From Galactobacter caseinivorans (GTDB taxonomy: Bacteria; Actinomycetota; Actinomycetes; Actinomycetales; Micrococcaceae): a DNA stretch of 64,000 nucleotides. This document shows, in pieces, positions 55,589-64,000 of the stretch. Position 1 is the stretch's first letter; each line of letters opens with the position of its first letter. Made by a program: the position numbers and the translations under genes. Where the stretch lies: positions 124,001 through 188,000 of the forward strand of contig NZ_QQXL01000002.1 of the NCBI RefSeq assembly GCF_003640665.1, given 5' to 3'. Below the pieces are notes generated by a model that was not told the DNA's origin, did not search any database, and was given only the letters and a program-made list of their open reading frames with translations.

Positions 55589-56227
55589 TTACCATCCGCG
55601 TTCCTTCCACTCCGTCAGGTGCGCTCGCTCCCGGCCAAGCGTGGTCGGCTCGCCGTGGCCCGGCAAGACCTGCGCCGCGTCGTCGAACACACCAAAGAGA
55701 CGCTCAGTGACGTCGGTCAGGAGCGATGAAAAGCGCTGAGGGTCCTGCTCCGTATTTCCCACGCCACCCGGGAAGAGGCTGTCGCCGGTGAAGAGCAGCG
55801 TCGCTTCCGGGCGGCGCAGCGCAAAGGCCACCGAGCCCGGCGTGTGACCGCGCAACGCGATCACCTCCAGCGTGAGGGGGCCGCTGCTCACCGTGTCCCC
55901 GTGCGCCAGGCGGGTGGAGATCCGCACCCCGCGCTGGGCCTCGATCGCGTCCGCATCCTCGGCGCCGGCCACCAGCCGGGCCCCGGCAAAGGCGGGCAAC
56001 GCTCGCGTGTGATCCCAGTGCTGATGGGTGGTCGCGACCACCAGCTCGCCGGCCTCACACGTCCCAGCGGAGACGTATTCGCGCAGCGCCGGGGCATCGT
56101 CGGCCGCGTCGATGAGGATCTGCGCACCGGAGGCCCGGTGGCTGATCAGGTAAGCGCGGTTGTCCATGTCAGAGACCGCGAGGGACTGCACCAGTAGTTC
56201 CGTGTCCTCAAAAATCCTTGTGCTCAT
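55589..56227 (-). CDS. Metallo-beta-lactamase-fold hydrolase (glyoxalase II-like)
   Basis: The 212-residue protein has the MBL metal motif THQHWDH (His68, His70, Asp72, His73), GHTPGSVAF, LFTGDSLFPGG and PGHGEPT. This pattern fits glyoxalase II-like thioesterases of Actinobacteria, which may use mycothiol thioesters; no direct evidence is in the sequence. The start MSTRIFED was chosen because TAGCGT on the minus strand (56240-56235) ends seven bases before it; a longer in-frame start would run through the divergent gntR gene. It is a single gene. Confidence 0.9.
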   Translation of the reverse strand: MSTRIFEDTELLVQSLAVSDMDNRAYLISHRASGAQILIDAADDAPALREYVSAGTCEAGELVVATTHQHWDHTRALPAFAGARLVAGAEDADAIEAQRGVRISTRLAHGDTVSSGPLTLEVIALRGHTPGSVAFALRRPEATLLFTGDSLFPGGVGNTEQDPQRFSSLLTDVTERLFGVFDDAAQVLPGHGEPTTLGRERAHLTEWKERGW

Positions 56228-56341
56228 GCCGGCCACGCTACCGAAAGGCGCCGCGCGCGGAGGCGACGTACGCTGGGGGCCACGCCACACGCCGTCGGGC
56301 ACTGCGCCCTCCCGCAGGCCCCGCCAAGCACAGGAGATCGC

Positions 56342-56713
56342 ATGCCGCAGAGCCTGGAGACCTTTGTCCCGCAGGGGCAGGAGCCGCCGTACCTGCAGGT
56401 GCGCCGCCGCATCGCCGCGGACATCGCCTCCGGCGAGATCGCGGTGGGCACCAAGCTTCCCAGTGTGCGGGCGCTCGCGGAGCAGCTGGGACTCGCGAAC
56501 AACACGGCGGCGCGGGTCTACAAGGAGCTGGAGGCCACCGGGGTCGTGGAGACGCGCGGGCGCAACGGCACCATAGTGACCCGGCGCGGCTCCAGCACCC
56601 CGGCGCGCGTGGAGGCGGCGGCGCAGAAGCTGGCCGCAGAGGCGGCCACGGCTGGAATGCCCGACGACGCGGTGTTGGCTCTGGTGCGCGCGGCGTTGGC
56701 CTCGCAGCGCTAG
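56342..56713 (+). CDS. GntR-family regulator, short (YtrA-like)
   Basis: The 123-residue protein consists of a GntR winged helix (about residues 15-85, PPYLQVRRRIAADIASGEI and KLPSVRALAEQLGLANNTAARVYKELEATGVVETR) and a short helical tail of about 35 residues. It lacks a ligand-binding domain, as in the YtrA subfamily that regulates ABC transporters. No transporter adjoins it, so its target is unknown. AGGAG lies 7-11 bases before the ATG. It is divergent from the MBL gene. Confidence 0.9.
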   Translation: MPQSLETFVPQGQEPPYLQVRRRIAADIASGEIAVGTKLPSVRALAEQLGLANNTAARVYKELEATGVVETRGRNGTIVTRRGSSTPARVEAAAQKLAAEAATAGMPDDAVLALVRAALASQR

Positions 56714-56774
56714 GCCTGCAGAGCCGGTCGTGTCATCGGGTGGCGCACAGAAGGTCAAGACACGCCAAGTGGAC

Positions 56775-56790
56775 TAGAACATATGTTCGC
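56775..56790 (+). promoter_or_regulatory. LexA-binding SOS box upstream of uvrA
   Basis: TAGAACATATGTTCGC contains the perfect palindrome GAAC-ATAT-GTTC and closely matches the actinobacterial LexA consensus TCGAAC-N4-GTTCGA. It lies 62 bases before the uvrA start, with a -10 TAGACT at 56840-56845. Confidence 0.85.
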
Positions 56791-56852
56791 TTTGGGCGAT
56801 GTGAGGGCTTTGTCGCAGCAAAGTGTCCGGGTGCGCCGCTAGACTCGCGCTC

Positions 56853-59738
56853 GTGCCACAGAAGACTTCCAGCCCCGCCGTGCCCACGCGTCCCGACCTC
56901 ACCCGCCTGGTGGTTCAGGGGGCCAGGGAACACAACCTGAAGAACGTGTCGGTTGACCTGCCGCGTGACTCCATGATCGTGTTCACCGGCCTCTCCGGAT
57001 CCGGCAAGTCCTCCCTGGCGTTTGACACCATCTTTGCCGAGGGGCAGCGCCGCTACGTGGAGTCGCTCTCCGCGTACGCCCGCCAATTCCTTGGCCAGGT
57101 GGACAAGCCGGACGTGGACTTCATCGAGGGGCTGTCCCCGGCCGTCTCCATCGATCAGAAGTCCACCTCCAAGAACCCGCGCTCCACCGTGGGCACCATC
57201 ACGGAGATCCACGACTACCTGCGCCTGCTCTTTGCGCGCGTGGGTCACGCGCACTGCCCAATCTGTGGCGAGCCCATCACCAGGCAAACGCCGCAGCAGA
57301 TCGTGGACAGGCTGATGGAAGAGGAGACCGGGACGCGGCTGCAGATCCTGGCGCCCGTGGTCCGGGCCCGCAAGGGCGAGTTCGTGGACCTCTTCCAGGA
57401 GCTCTCCACCGCCGGGTACTCCCGCGCCCGCGTAGACGGGGAGACCGTGCAGCTCACGGACCCACCCAAGTTGGCCAAGCAGATCAAGCACACCATCGAG
57501 GTGGTGGTAGATCGCATCGCCGTCAAGGACAGCGTGAAGCAGCGCCTCACCGACTCGGTGGAGACGGCGCTCAAGTTGGCAGATGGCCGCGTGATCGCGG
57601 AGTTCGTGGATCGCGACGCTGAGGACCCGGCGCGCACGCGTACGTTCTCCGAGAAGTTGGCGTGCCCCAACGAGCACCCGCTGGCCCTCGATGAGATTGA
57701 GCCGCGGACCTTCTCCTTCAACAACCCCTTTGGCGCTTGCCCCACCTGCTCCGGCATCGGCGTGCGCCTCGAGGTGGATGAGGAACTTGTGGTCCCGGAT
57801 CCCGAGGCCACGCTGGCCGGCGGCGCCATTGCCCCCTGGTCCATTGGCAAGTCTGTGGCCGAATACTGGACCCGCCTGCTGGCCGGGCTGGGGGATGAGC
57901 TGGACTTTGACATCGAGACCCCCTGGCAGGAGCTGCCGTCCAAGGCCCGCAAGGCCATTTTGCACGGCAAGGATCACAAGGTGGTGGTGCAGTACCGCAA
58001 CCGATTTGGTCGCGAGCGCAAGTACGCCACCGGCTTCGAGGGCGTCATCTCCTACATTGAGCGCAAGCACGTGGAGACCGAGTCGGAGAACGCCCGCGAG
58101 CGCTACGAGGAATACATGCGTGAGGTGCCGTGCCCTGATTGCCAGGGCGCGCGCCTGAACCCGGCCGCACTGTCCGTGACCGTGGGGCATAAGTCCATCG
58201 CAGAGGTCTCTGAGCTGCCGCTGCGCGAGGCACTGGACTTTGTGGATCACCTTGAGCTGTCCCAGCGCGAGATCAAGATTGCCTCAGAGGTGCTGAAGGA
58301 GGTGCGTTCCCGCCTGCGCTTCCTCCTGGACGTGGGGCTGGACTATCTCTCCCTTTCCCGCGCCTCCGCCACCCTTTCCGGCGGCGAGGCCCAGCGCATC
58401 CGGCTGGCGACGCAGATCGGTTCCGGGCTCGTCGGCGTCCTGTACGTGCTGGATGAGCCCTCTATCGGGCTGCACCAGCGCGACAACCGCCGGCTGATAG
58501 AGACCCTGACGCACCTGCGGGATCTGGGCAACACCCTGATCGTGGTGGAGCACGACGAGGACACCATCGCAGAGGCCGACTGGATCGTGGATGTGGGTCC
58601 CGGCGCGGGCGAGCACGGCGGCGAAATTGTGCACTCCGGGTCCCTGGCGGAACTGAAGAAGAACCAGCGCTCGGTGACGGGCGCCTACCTCTCCGGCCGC
58701 AGGAACATCGAGCTGCCCAACTCCCGCCGCAACGTGGACGCTGAGCGCATGCTGAGGGTCATTGGCGCGCGTGAGAACAACCTGAAGAACGTGTCAGTGG
58801 ACATCCCGCTGGGAACGCTCACCGCCGTGACCGGCGTGTCCGGCTCCGGCAAGTCCACCCTGATCAACGACATCCTCTACCGGGTGCTGGCGACCAAGCT
58901 CAACCGCGCCAAGCTGGTGGCGGGCCGCCACACCCGTGTGGAGGGACTGGAGCATCTGGACAAGGTGATCCACGTGGACCAGAGTCCCATCGGGCGCACC
59001 CCGCGCTCCAACCCCGCCACCTACACCGGCGTCTTTGACCACGTGCGCAAGCTGTTCGCGGAGACGCAGGAGTCTAAGGTGCGCGGTTACCTGCCCGGAC
59101 GCTTCTCCTTCAACGTGAAGGGCGGGCGCTGTGAGGCCTGCTCAGGGGATGGCACGCTCAAGATCGAGATGAACTTCCTCCCGGATGTGTACGTGCCGTG
59201 CGAGGTGTGCCACGGGGCCCGCTACAACCGCGAGACCCTCGAGGTGGAGTACAAGGGCAAGACCATCGCGGACGTGCTCAACATGCCCATCGAGGAGGGT
59301 GCCGAGTTCTTCGCGGCCTTCCGTCCCATTGCGCGCCACCTTGAGACGCTGGTGGACGTTGGCCTGGGTTATGTGCGCCTTGGGCAGCCGGCCACCACGC
59401 TCTCCGGCGGCGAGGCGCAGCGCGTCAAGCTGGCCGCGGAGCTGCAGAAGCGCTCCAACGGCCGGTCCATCTACGTCTTGGATGAGCCGACCACCGGCCT
59501 GCACTTCGAGGACATTCGCAAGCTGTTGCTGGTGATCCAGGGGCTTGTGGACAAGGGCAACTCCGTCGTCGTCATTGAGCACAACCTTGACGTCATCAAG
59601 AGTGCCGACTGGGTCATTGACCTTGGTCCGGAGGGCGGCTCCGGCGGTGGCACCATCGTTGGCCAGGGAACGCCGGAGCAGTTGGCCAAGGTGAAGGCCA
59701 GCCACACGGGATTGTTCCTCAAGGAAGTCCTTGGCTGA
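56853..59738 (+). CDS. uvrA: UvrABC excinuclease subunit A
   Basis: The 961-residue ABC-type ATPase recognises DNA damage with UvrB. It has two P-loops, GLSGSGKS (residues 46-53) and GVSGSGKS (661-668), two signature motifs ([13 protein letters not shown] and [13 protein letters not shown]), and zinc-binding cysteine pairs [23 protein letters not shown] and CEVCHGAR. The GTG at 56853 was chosen because TAGACT ends seven bases before it and no ribosome site is visible. The SOS box upstream indicates induction by DNA damage. A HAD gene follows after about 90 bp. Confidence 0.98.
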   Translation: MPQKTSSPAVPTRPDLTRLVVQGAREHNLKNVSVDLPRDSMIVFTGLSGSGKSSLAFDTIFAEGQRRYVESLSAYARQFLGQVDKPDVDFIEGLSPAVSIDQKSTSKNPRSTVGTITEIHDYLRLLFARVGHAHCPICGEPITRQTPQQIVDRLMEEETGTRLQILAPVVRARKGEFVDLFQELSTAGYSRARVDGETVQLTDPPKLAKQIKHTIEVVVDRIAVKDSVKQRLTDSVETALKLADGRVIAEFVDRDAEDPARTRTFSEKLACPNEHPLALDEIEPRTFSFNNPFGACPTCSGIGVRLEVDEELVVPDPEATLAGGAIAPWSIGKSVAEYWTRLLAGLGDELDFDIETPWQELPSKARKAILHGKDHKVVVQYRNRFGRERKYATGFEGVISYIERKHVETESENARERYEEYMREVPCPDCQGARLNPAALSVTVGHKSIAEVSELPLREALDFVDHLELSQREIKIASEVLKEVRSRLRFLLDVGLDYLSLSRASATLSGGEAQRIRLATQIGSGLVGVLYVLDEPSIGLHQRDNRRLIETLTHLRDLGNTLIVVEHDEDTIAEADWIVDVGPGAGEHGGEIVHSGSLAELKKNQRSVTGAYLSGRRNIELPNSRRNVDAERMLRVIGARENNLKNVSVDIPLGTLTAVTGVSGSGKSTLINDILYRVLATKLNRAKLVAGRHTRVEGLEHLDKVIHVDQSPIGRTPRSNPATYTGVFDHVRKLFAETQESKVRGYLPGRFSFNVKGGRCEACSGDGTLKIEMNFLPDVYVPCEVCHGARYNRETLEVEYKGKTIADVLNMPIEEGAEFFAAFRPIARHLETLVDVGLGYVRLGQPATTLSGGEAQRVKLAAELQKRSNGRSIYVLDEPTTGLHFEDIRKLLLVIQGLVDKGNSVVVIEHNLDVIKSADWVIDLGPEGGSGGGTIVGQGTPEQLAKVKASHTGLFLKEVLG

Positions 59739-59831
59739 TGGTGCGGCGCGGCTCCGTGCCAGCGACACGGGTAGATACCGCTAGGGGCATGGATCGCGTT
59801 GTCTGAGCATGCCGATGGCAGAATACCGAGC

Positions 59832-60521
59832 GTGTCGCACTCTGCCGCCAACCCAGTCGCCGTCTTCTTTGATCTTGACGGCACCCTTGTTGACCCCGCC
59901 GGCGGCATCACGGGCGGAATAGCCCACGCCCTGGAGGCCAATGGCCTGGCGGTTCCGGAGGAATCCGTGCTGTCCTCGCTCGTGGGGCCGCCGCTCTCGA
60001 TGGGCCTGCGCAGCATTGCCGGCGTACCGGAGGGGCAGGTGCCGGCAGTGATCGAGTCCTACCGGGGCTGGTATGAGACGCACGGCATGGCCCAGTCAAC
60101 GGTGTATCCGGGCATCCCCGAGGTGCTGGACGCGTTGGCGGCCAGCGGGGTGCGAGTGGCCGTGACCACGGCCAAGCCCCAAGCCCTTGCGGTGCGATTG
60201 CTGAGCCTGCACGGGCTCGCGGCCCGCTTCGAGGCCATTGTGGGAACCTCAAACAACGAGCTGGAGGCGCACGCCGCCTCCGGTTCCAAGGAGGCGTTGG
60301 TGCGCTCGGCCTGCCAACTGCTCTCCGTGGAGGCCTCGCGCAGCGCCGTGGTGGGTGATCGGCACTTCGACATCCTGGCTGCCGTCGCCACCGGCGCCCG
60401 CGCCATCGGCGCCGGCTGGGGCTTTGCCGTGGGGGACGAACTCCTCGAGGCAGGCGCAGACGTCGTTGTTGATTCGCCGTGGCACCTTGCCCACACGTTG
60501 CTGAAGGAGGACGCAGCATGA
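59832..60521 (+). CDS. HAD-family phosphatase (phosphoglycolate phosphatase-like)
   Basis: The 229-residue protein is a HAD hydrolase with motif I FFDLDGTLVD (Asp14, Asp16), motif II VTTAKP, motif III lysine in GSKEALVR, and motif IV VGDRHFDILAA. The helical cap between residues 20 and 90 is of the phosphoglycolate phosphatase/PpaX type. The natural substrate is not certain. The GTG at 59832 was chosen because CAGAAT (59819-59824) ends seven bases before it. Its stop overlaps the acyltransferase start (ATGA), so the two are co-translated. Confidence 0.87.
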   Translation: MSHSAANPVAVFFDLDGTLVDPAGGITGGIAHALEANGLAVPEESVLSSLVGPPLSMGLRSIAGVPEGQVPAVIESYRGWYETHGMAQSTVYPGIPEVLDALAASGVRVAVTTAKPQALAVRLLSLHGLAARFEAIVGTSNNELEAHAASGSKEALVRSACQLLSVEASRSAVVGDRHFDILAAVATGARAIGAGWGFAVGDELLEAGADVVVDSPWHLAHTLLKEDAA

Positions 60522-61189
60522 GCATCGGAATGACGATGTTGAAGCCGGTGGTCGCCGGTGTCATCCGCACTGCCTTCCGTCCCATCGTGACCGGCATGGA
60601 GAACGTCCCGAAGGACGGGCCCATCATCGTGGCCTCCAATCACCTCTCCTTCTTTGACTCGGTCATCATCCAGGCGCTCATGCCGCGCAAGGTCGCCTTC
60701 TTTGCCAAGGCCGAGTACTTCACCACCCCCGGCTTCAAGGGGCGCTTCATGAAGGCCTTCTTCACGGGAGTGGGTTCCATCCCCGTGCAGCGCGGCGAGC
60801 AGGCCGCCTCCGTTGCCGCGCTGGATGCGCTGGTAGAGATCCTTGAGGCGGGCGGCGGAGTGGGAATCTACCCCGAGGGAACCCGCTCCAGGGACGGCTT
60901 GCTTTACCGCGGACGCACCGGAGTGGGATGGCTTGCCCTGACCACCGGAGCCACCGTGATCCCCGTCGGCCTCATCGGCACGGACAAGCTGCAGCCCGCG
61001 GACTCCAATCGCATCCGGCTACACCGCTTCACCCTCAAGGTCGGCGCTCCGCTGCGCTTTGAGCACCCCGGTGCCAAGCATCCGCTCCCGCTGCGCCGCA
61101 AGGTCACGGATCAGATCGTTGACGCGGTGGCCGAGCTCTCCGGCCAGGAGCGCGCTGCGGGCTACAACCAGACGCCAAGCGCAGAGTAG
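60518..61189 (+). CDS. 1-acyl-sn-glycerol-3-phosphate acyltransferase (PlsC family)
   Basis: The 223-residue enzyme has the PlsC acyltransferase motifs NHLSFFDS (His42, Asp47), FTGVGSIPVQRG and YPEGTRSRDG. It should add a second acyl chain to lysophosphatidate or a related acceptor at the membrane. GAAGGAGG lies eight bases before the ATG, which overlaps the HAD stop. Pairing with a phosphatase may link phosphatidate formation and dephosphorylation, an inference only. uvrC starts four bases after its stop. Confidence 0.92.
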   Translation: MSIGMTMLKPVVAGVIRTAFRPIVTGMENVPKDGPIIVASNHLSFFDSVIIQALMPRKVAFFAKAEYFTTPGFKGRFMKAFFTGVGSIPVQRGEQAASVAALDALVEILEAGGGVGIYPEGTRSRDGLLYRGRTGVGWLALTTGATVIPVGLIGTDKLQPADSNRIRLHRFTLKVGAPLRFEHPGAKHPLPLRRKVTDQIVDAVAELSGQERAAGYNQTPSAE

Positions 61190-61193
61190 AGCC

Positions 61194-63101
61194 ATGCCGG
61201 ATCCAGCGTCATACCGTCCCAAGACAGGCGAGATCCCCACAGACCCGGGTGTGTACCGGTTCCGCGACCCGCACGGGCGTGTCATTTACGTGGGCAAGGC
61301 CAAAAACCTGCGCCAGCGCCTCACCTCCTACTTCCAGGACCAGCGCCACCTGACGCCCAAGACCCGCAGCATGGTCACCACGGCGGGCAGTGTGGAGTGG
61401 ACCGTGGTGGGCTCCGAGCAGGAGTCCCTGCAGCTGGAGTTCACCTGGATCAAGGAGTTTTCTCCCCGGTTCAATATCATGTTCCGGGATGACAAGACCT
61501 ACCCGTACCTGGCCGTGACGATGGGGGAGAAGTACCCCCGCGCCCTGGTCATGCGAGGGGATAAGCGCAAGGGCACCAAGTACTTTGGGCCGTTTTACCC
61601 GGCCAAGGCGGTACGCGAGACGCTGGATACGGTCCTGCGCGTCTTCCCGGTGCGTTCCTGCACCGCGGGGGTCTTCAACCGCGCAGAGCGCAGTGGACGC
61701 CCCTGCCTCCTGGGTTACATCGGCAAGTGCTCAGCCCCGTGCGTCGGGCGTGTCACGCCTGAGGAGCACCGCGACCTAGCCAACGAACTGTGCGACTTCA
61801 TGGGCGGGGATGGCACCAAGTTCATTCGCCAGATCGAGGGCCGCATGAAGCAGGCCGTGGCACAGCTTGACTACGAGTCCGCCGCCCGGCACCGGGACGA
61901 CATCGCGGCGCTGCGCCGCGTGTTTGAACGCAACGCGGTGGTCCTGGATGAGAAGACGGACGCGGACATCTTTGGGCTGGAAGAGGATGACCTTGAGGCC
62001 GCGGTTCAGGTCTTCCACGTGCGCGGCGGGCGCATCCGCGGCCAGCGCGGCTGGGTCATGGAGAAGGTGGAGGACGTCACCGACGGCCAACTCCTGGAGC
62101 AGTTGCTGCAGCAGGTCTACGGGGACATGGAGGACGCTGATCGCATGCCGCGAGAGGTCCTGGTGCCCGTGCAGCCTGATGATCAGGAGGCGCTGACCGG
62201 GTGGCTCTCCGGCCTGCGCGGCGCCAAGGTGGACGTGCGTGTACCCCAGCGTGGTGCTAAGCGTGAGCTGGCCCAGACGGTGCAAGAGAACGCCAGGCAG
62301 GCCCTGGCTCTGCACAAGACGCGGCGCGCTGGCGACGTGACGGTGCGCTCCGCCGGCCTGCAACAGATCCAGGACGCCCTTGACCTGCCGGAGCCGCCGC
62401 TGCGCATGGAGGGTTACGACAACTCGCACGTCTCCGGCACCAATGTGGTGGGCTCCATGGTGGTCTTTGAGGACGGGCTGCCCAAGAAGAGTGACTACCG
62501 CCGCTTCACCGTGAAGGGTGAGGCTGCACGGGATGACACCTCCAGCATGTATGACGTGATCTCCCGCCGCTTCCAGCACTACCTGGAGGAATTGGCGGGG
62601 GAATCGGAACTGGTCTCCGGAGAGGTGGACGCGGAGGAGAAGGCGCCGGCTCGCTTCTCTTACCCGCCCTCCCTGGTGGTGGTGGACGGCGGTCCGCCGC
62701 AGGTCGCGGCGGCACAGCAGGCGCTGGCTGACCTGGGCATCACCGATATCTCGGTGGTGGGCCTGGCCAAGCGCCTGGAGGAGGTCTGGGTGCCCGGGGA
62801 TGACTTCCCCGTCATCCTCCCGCGCAACTCCGAGGGACTCTTCCTGCTCCAGCGCCTGCGAGATGAGTCCCACCGCTTTGCCATCACCTTCCACCGTGAG
62901 CGCCGCGGTAAGAGCATGATTCAGTCCCTCCTGGACGATGTCCCGGGTCTGGGCGCCTCCAAGCGCGCGGCGTTGCTGAAGCACTTTGGCTCCGTCAAGA
63001 AGATGCGCGCCGCCTCCCTGGAGGAACTGCAGCAGGTCAAGGGCGTGGGGCCCACCTTGGCGGCGGCGGTCCTCTCCGCGCTCAGCGACGAGAGCGCGTA
63101 A
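61194..63101 (+). CDS. uvrC: UvrABC excinuclease subunit C
   Basis: The 635-residue nuclease makes both incisions around DNA damage. It has an N-terminal GIY-YIG domain (GVYRFRDPHGRVIYVGKAKNLRQRL split as GVYRFRD and VIYVGKAKNLRQRL, residues 18-95), a UVR motif (RMKQAVAQLDYESAARHRDDI), an RNase H-like 3' nuclease (EGYDNSHVSGTNVVGSMVVF, VVVDGGPPQV) and a C-terminal double helix-hairpin-helix (VPGLGASKRAALLKHFG, VKGVGPTLAAAVL). The ATG is four bases after plsC, so uvrC is transcribed with the HAD and acyltransferase genes, not with uvrA alone. Confidence 0.97.
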   Translation: MPDPASYRPKTGEIPTDPGVYRFRDPHGRVIYVGKAKNLRQRLTSYFQDQRHLTPKTRSMVTTAGSVEWTVVGSEQESLQLEFTWIKEFSPRFNIMFRDDKTYPYLAVTMGEKYPRALVMRGDKRKGTKYFGPFYPAKAVRETLDTVLRVFPVRSCTAGVFNRAERSGRPCLLGYIGKCSAPCVGRVTPEEHRDLANELCDFMGGDGTKFIRQIEGRMKQAVAQLDYESAARHRDDIAALRRVFERNAVVLDEKTDADIFGLEEDDLEAAVQVFHVRGGRIRGQRGWVMEKVEDVTDGQLLEQLLQQVYGDMEDADRMPREVLVPVQPDDQEALTGWLSGLRGAKVDVRVPQRGAKRELAQTVQENARQALALHKTRRAGDVTVRSAGLQQIQDALDLPEPPLRMEGYDNSHVSGTNVVGSMVVFEDGLPKKSDYRRFTVKGEAARDDTSSMYDVISRRFQHYLEELAGESELVSGEVDAEEKAPARFSYPPSLVVVDGGPPQVAAAQQALADLGITDISVVGLAKRLEEVWVPGDDFPVILPRNSEGLFLLQRLRDESHRFAITFHRERRGKSMIQSLLDDVPGLGASKRAALLKHFGSVKKMRAASLEELQQVKGVGPTLAAAVLSALSDESA

Positions 63102-63145
63102 GCCGCGGCGCACGGGTGGGCCAGGCCGCGGGCTAGGGTGGTGCC

Positions 63146-64000
63146 ATGACATCGACGCCGCAGGTCGTGAAGCCAACGCAGTCAGAGGTGGTTGTCCTCA
63201 CCGGTACGTCCGGTGCCGGGCGGACCACGGCAGCCCATGCCCTGGAGGACATGGGCTGGTACGTGGTGGACAATCTGCCGCCGCAGATGCTCCAGCCCCT
63301 CACGGACCTGGTGGCGCGCACCCCTGAGGCGTTGCCCAAGCTCGCCGTGGGGGTGGACATTCGCTCCCGCAACCTCTTTCCCACGCTGCGAGACGCCCTG
63401 GACGCTATGCGCGCCGCCGGCGTGAACTACCGCGTGGTGTTCCTTGACGCCAATGACGACGTTTTGGTGCGCCGCTTTGAGCAGGGGCGCAGGCCTCACC
63501 CGTTGCAGGGCGAGGGGCGCATCGTGGACGGCATTCAGGCGGAGCGCCTGCTGCTGGCAGATCTGAAGGACTCGGCGGAGATCGTCATCGATACCTCCAC
63601 CACCAACGTCCACGAGCTGGCCGCCAATGTGCACGAGGTGTTCTCCGAGGACGGCCCCATCGTGTTGCGCCTGAACGTCATGAGCTTTGGCTTCAAGTAC
63701 GGGCTCCCGGTGGACGCCAATTACGTGGCGGATGTCCGCTTTGTGCCCAATCCCCACTGGATCCCGGAGCTGCGCCCGCACACGGGCCTTGACCCGGACG
63801 TCTCCGAGTTTGTGCTCTCCGCGCCCGGTACACAGACCTTCATTGACCGCTTCGTGGAGGCCTTGGTCCCTGTGCTGGATGGCTACCGGCGCGAGCGCAA
63901 GCATTACGCCACGATTGCCGTGGGGTGCACGGGCGGCAAGCACCGCTCGGTGGCGATCTCTGAGGAGATTGGCAAGCGCCTGCGCCAGATGACGGACGTC
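63146..64000 (+). CDS. rapZ: RapZ/YvcJ nucleotide-binding protein (partial, 3' end beyond window)
   Basis: The 285 visible residues cover almost the whole protein of this family. The P-loop is GTSGAGRTT with Arg in place of the usual Lys, as in mycobacterial homologues (GLSGAGRGT), so it is not a defect. MGWYVVDNLPPQ, DIRSRN, the FLDAND strand, RLNVMSFGFKYGLP and GCTGGKHRSV are further signatures. In E. coli RapZ controls glmS through RNase E; in Gram-positives the role is less clear. TAGGGT (63134-63139) ends six bases before the ATG. In many Actinobacteria a yvcK/whiA pair follows uvrC-rapZ; it would lie just outside the window. Confidence 0.95.
   Translation, partial: MTSTPQVVKPTQSEVVVLTGTSGAGRTTAAHALEDMGWYVVDNLPPQMLQPLTDLVARTPEALPKLAVGVDIRSRNLFPTLRDALDAMRAAGVNYRVVFLDANDDVLVRRFEQGRRPHPLQGEGRIVDGIQAERLLLADLKDSAEIVIDTSTTNVHELAANVHEVFSEDGPIVLRLNVMSFGFKYGLPVDANYVADVRFVPNPHWIPELRPHTGLDPDVSEFVLSAPGTQTFIDRFVEALVPVLDGYRRERKHYATIAVGCTGGKHRSVAISEEIGKRLRQMTDV

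Noticed and set aside
63146-63300. RapZ P-loop lysine changed to arginine
   Set aside because: The same Arg occurs in mycobacterial homologues as I recall them, so it is a lineage feature and not a broken gene.
1-64000. Mobile elements, prophage, integrases or attachment sites
   Set aside because: No transposase, integrase, phage or plasmid gene and no long terminal or target-site repeats were seen; the tRNA genes are not followed by partial tRNA copies.

Overview
The window is a GC-rich stretch of actinobacterial chromosome. Gene order (def-fmt-rsmB-rpe, hisE/hisG, hisF, hisI-trpE...trpCBA-lgt, gltBD, pyk, pdtaR, polA, rpsA, coaE, uvrB, uvrA, uvrC, rapZ) and the families present (PdtaR, TIGR03085, TIGR02234, DUF6704-like, DUF3516 helicase, FMN-riboswitch-controlled RibM) point to the Actinomycetota, most likely Micrococcales. 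I cannot name a genus. I see no insertion sequence, phage gene, integrase, CRISPR array or replication origin. This is mostly conserved core chromosome with a few short accessory insertions.

Layout. 1-4.2 kb: end of an unknown gene, a leftward block (unknown protein, YbaK deacylase, SufE, SseA sulfurtransferase), zapE and a small MT0933-type protein. 4.4-4.8 kb: leftward tRNA cluster Gly-Cys-Val-Gly. 5-10 kb: a PD-(D/E)XK protein, then the tightly overlapping def-fmt-rsmB-rpe run (formyl-Met metabolism, rRNA methylation, pentose phosphate). 9.9-10.9 kb: FMN riboswitch and riboflavin transporter. 11-21.3 kb: histidine genes (hisE, hisG, hisF, hisI), then trpE, two small membrane proteins, trpC, trpB, trpA and lgt. 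21.3-29.4 kb: a long leader, gltB-gltD (glutamate synthase) and pyruvate kinase. 29.5-38.6 kb: pdtaR, tRNA-Leu, a phosphate permease pair, a thioesterase facing polA, an Eis-like acetyltransferase and rpsA. 38.7-46.2 kb: small unknown gene, RsmC-like methyltransferase with an IMPACT protein, coaE, a divergent GlxA-regulator/permease pair, uvrB. 46.2-50.8 kb: Mn-riboswitch-type leader, terC and an MFS transporter; proline iminopeptidase-like hydrolase and lipoprotein. 50.8-56.7 kb: Ski2-like helicase, tam, TetR-regulated hydrolase pair, MBL hydrolase, GntR regulator. 56.8-64 kb: SOS box, uvrA, HAD phosphatase, acyltransferase, uvrC and the start of rapZ.

Two genome-wide habits stand out. First, many lone or operon-leading genes have a TANNNT- or CANNNT-like -10 hexamer ending only 6-7 nt before the start codon and no ribosome binding site. 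That is the layout of leaderless mRNAs, and I used it to choose several starts. Second, T-ending codons for Phe, Leu and Ile occur mostly when the next codon starts with G, except in the highly expressed rpsA.

Known regulatory classes are clear: an FMN riboswitch, a yybP-ykoY-type leader before terC, a LexA box before uvrA, a palindromic operator before the TetR operon, and several strong terminators. Less explained are the 414-nt structured gltB leader, the alternative folds before def, the trp-cluster membrane proteins and a Trp-containing upstream ORF. I found no convincing wholly new multi-gene system.
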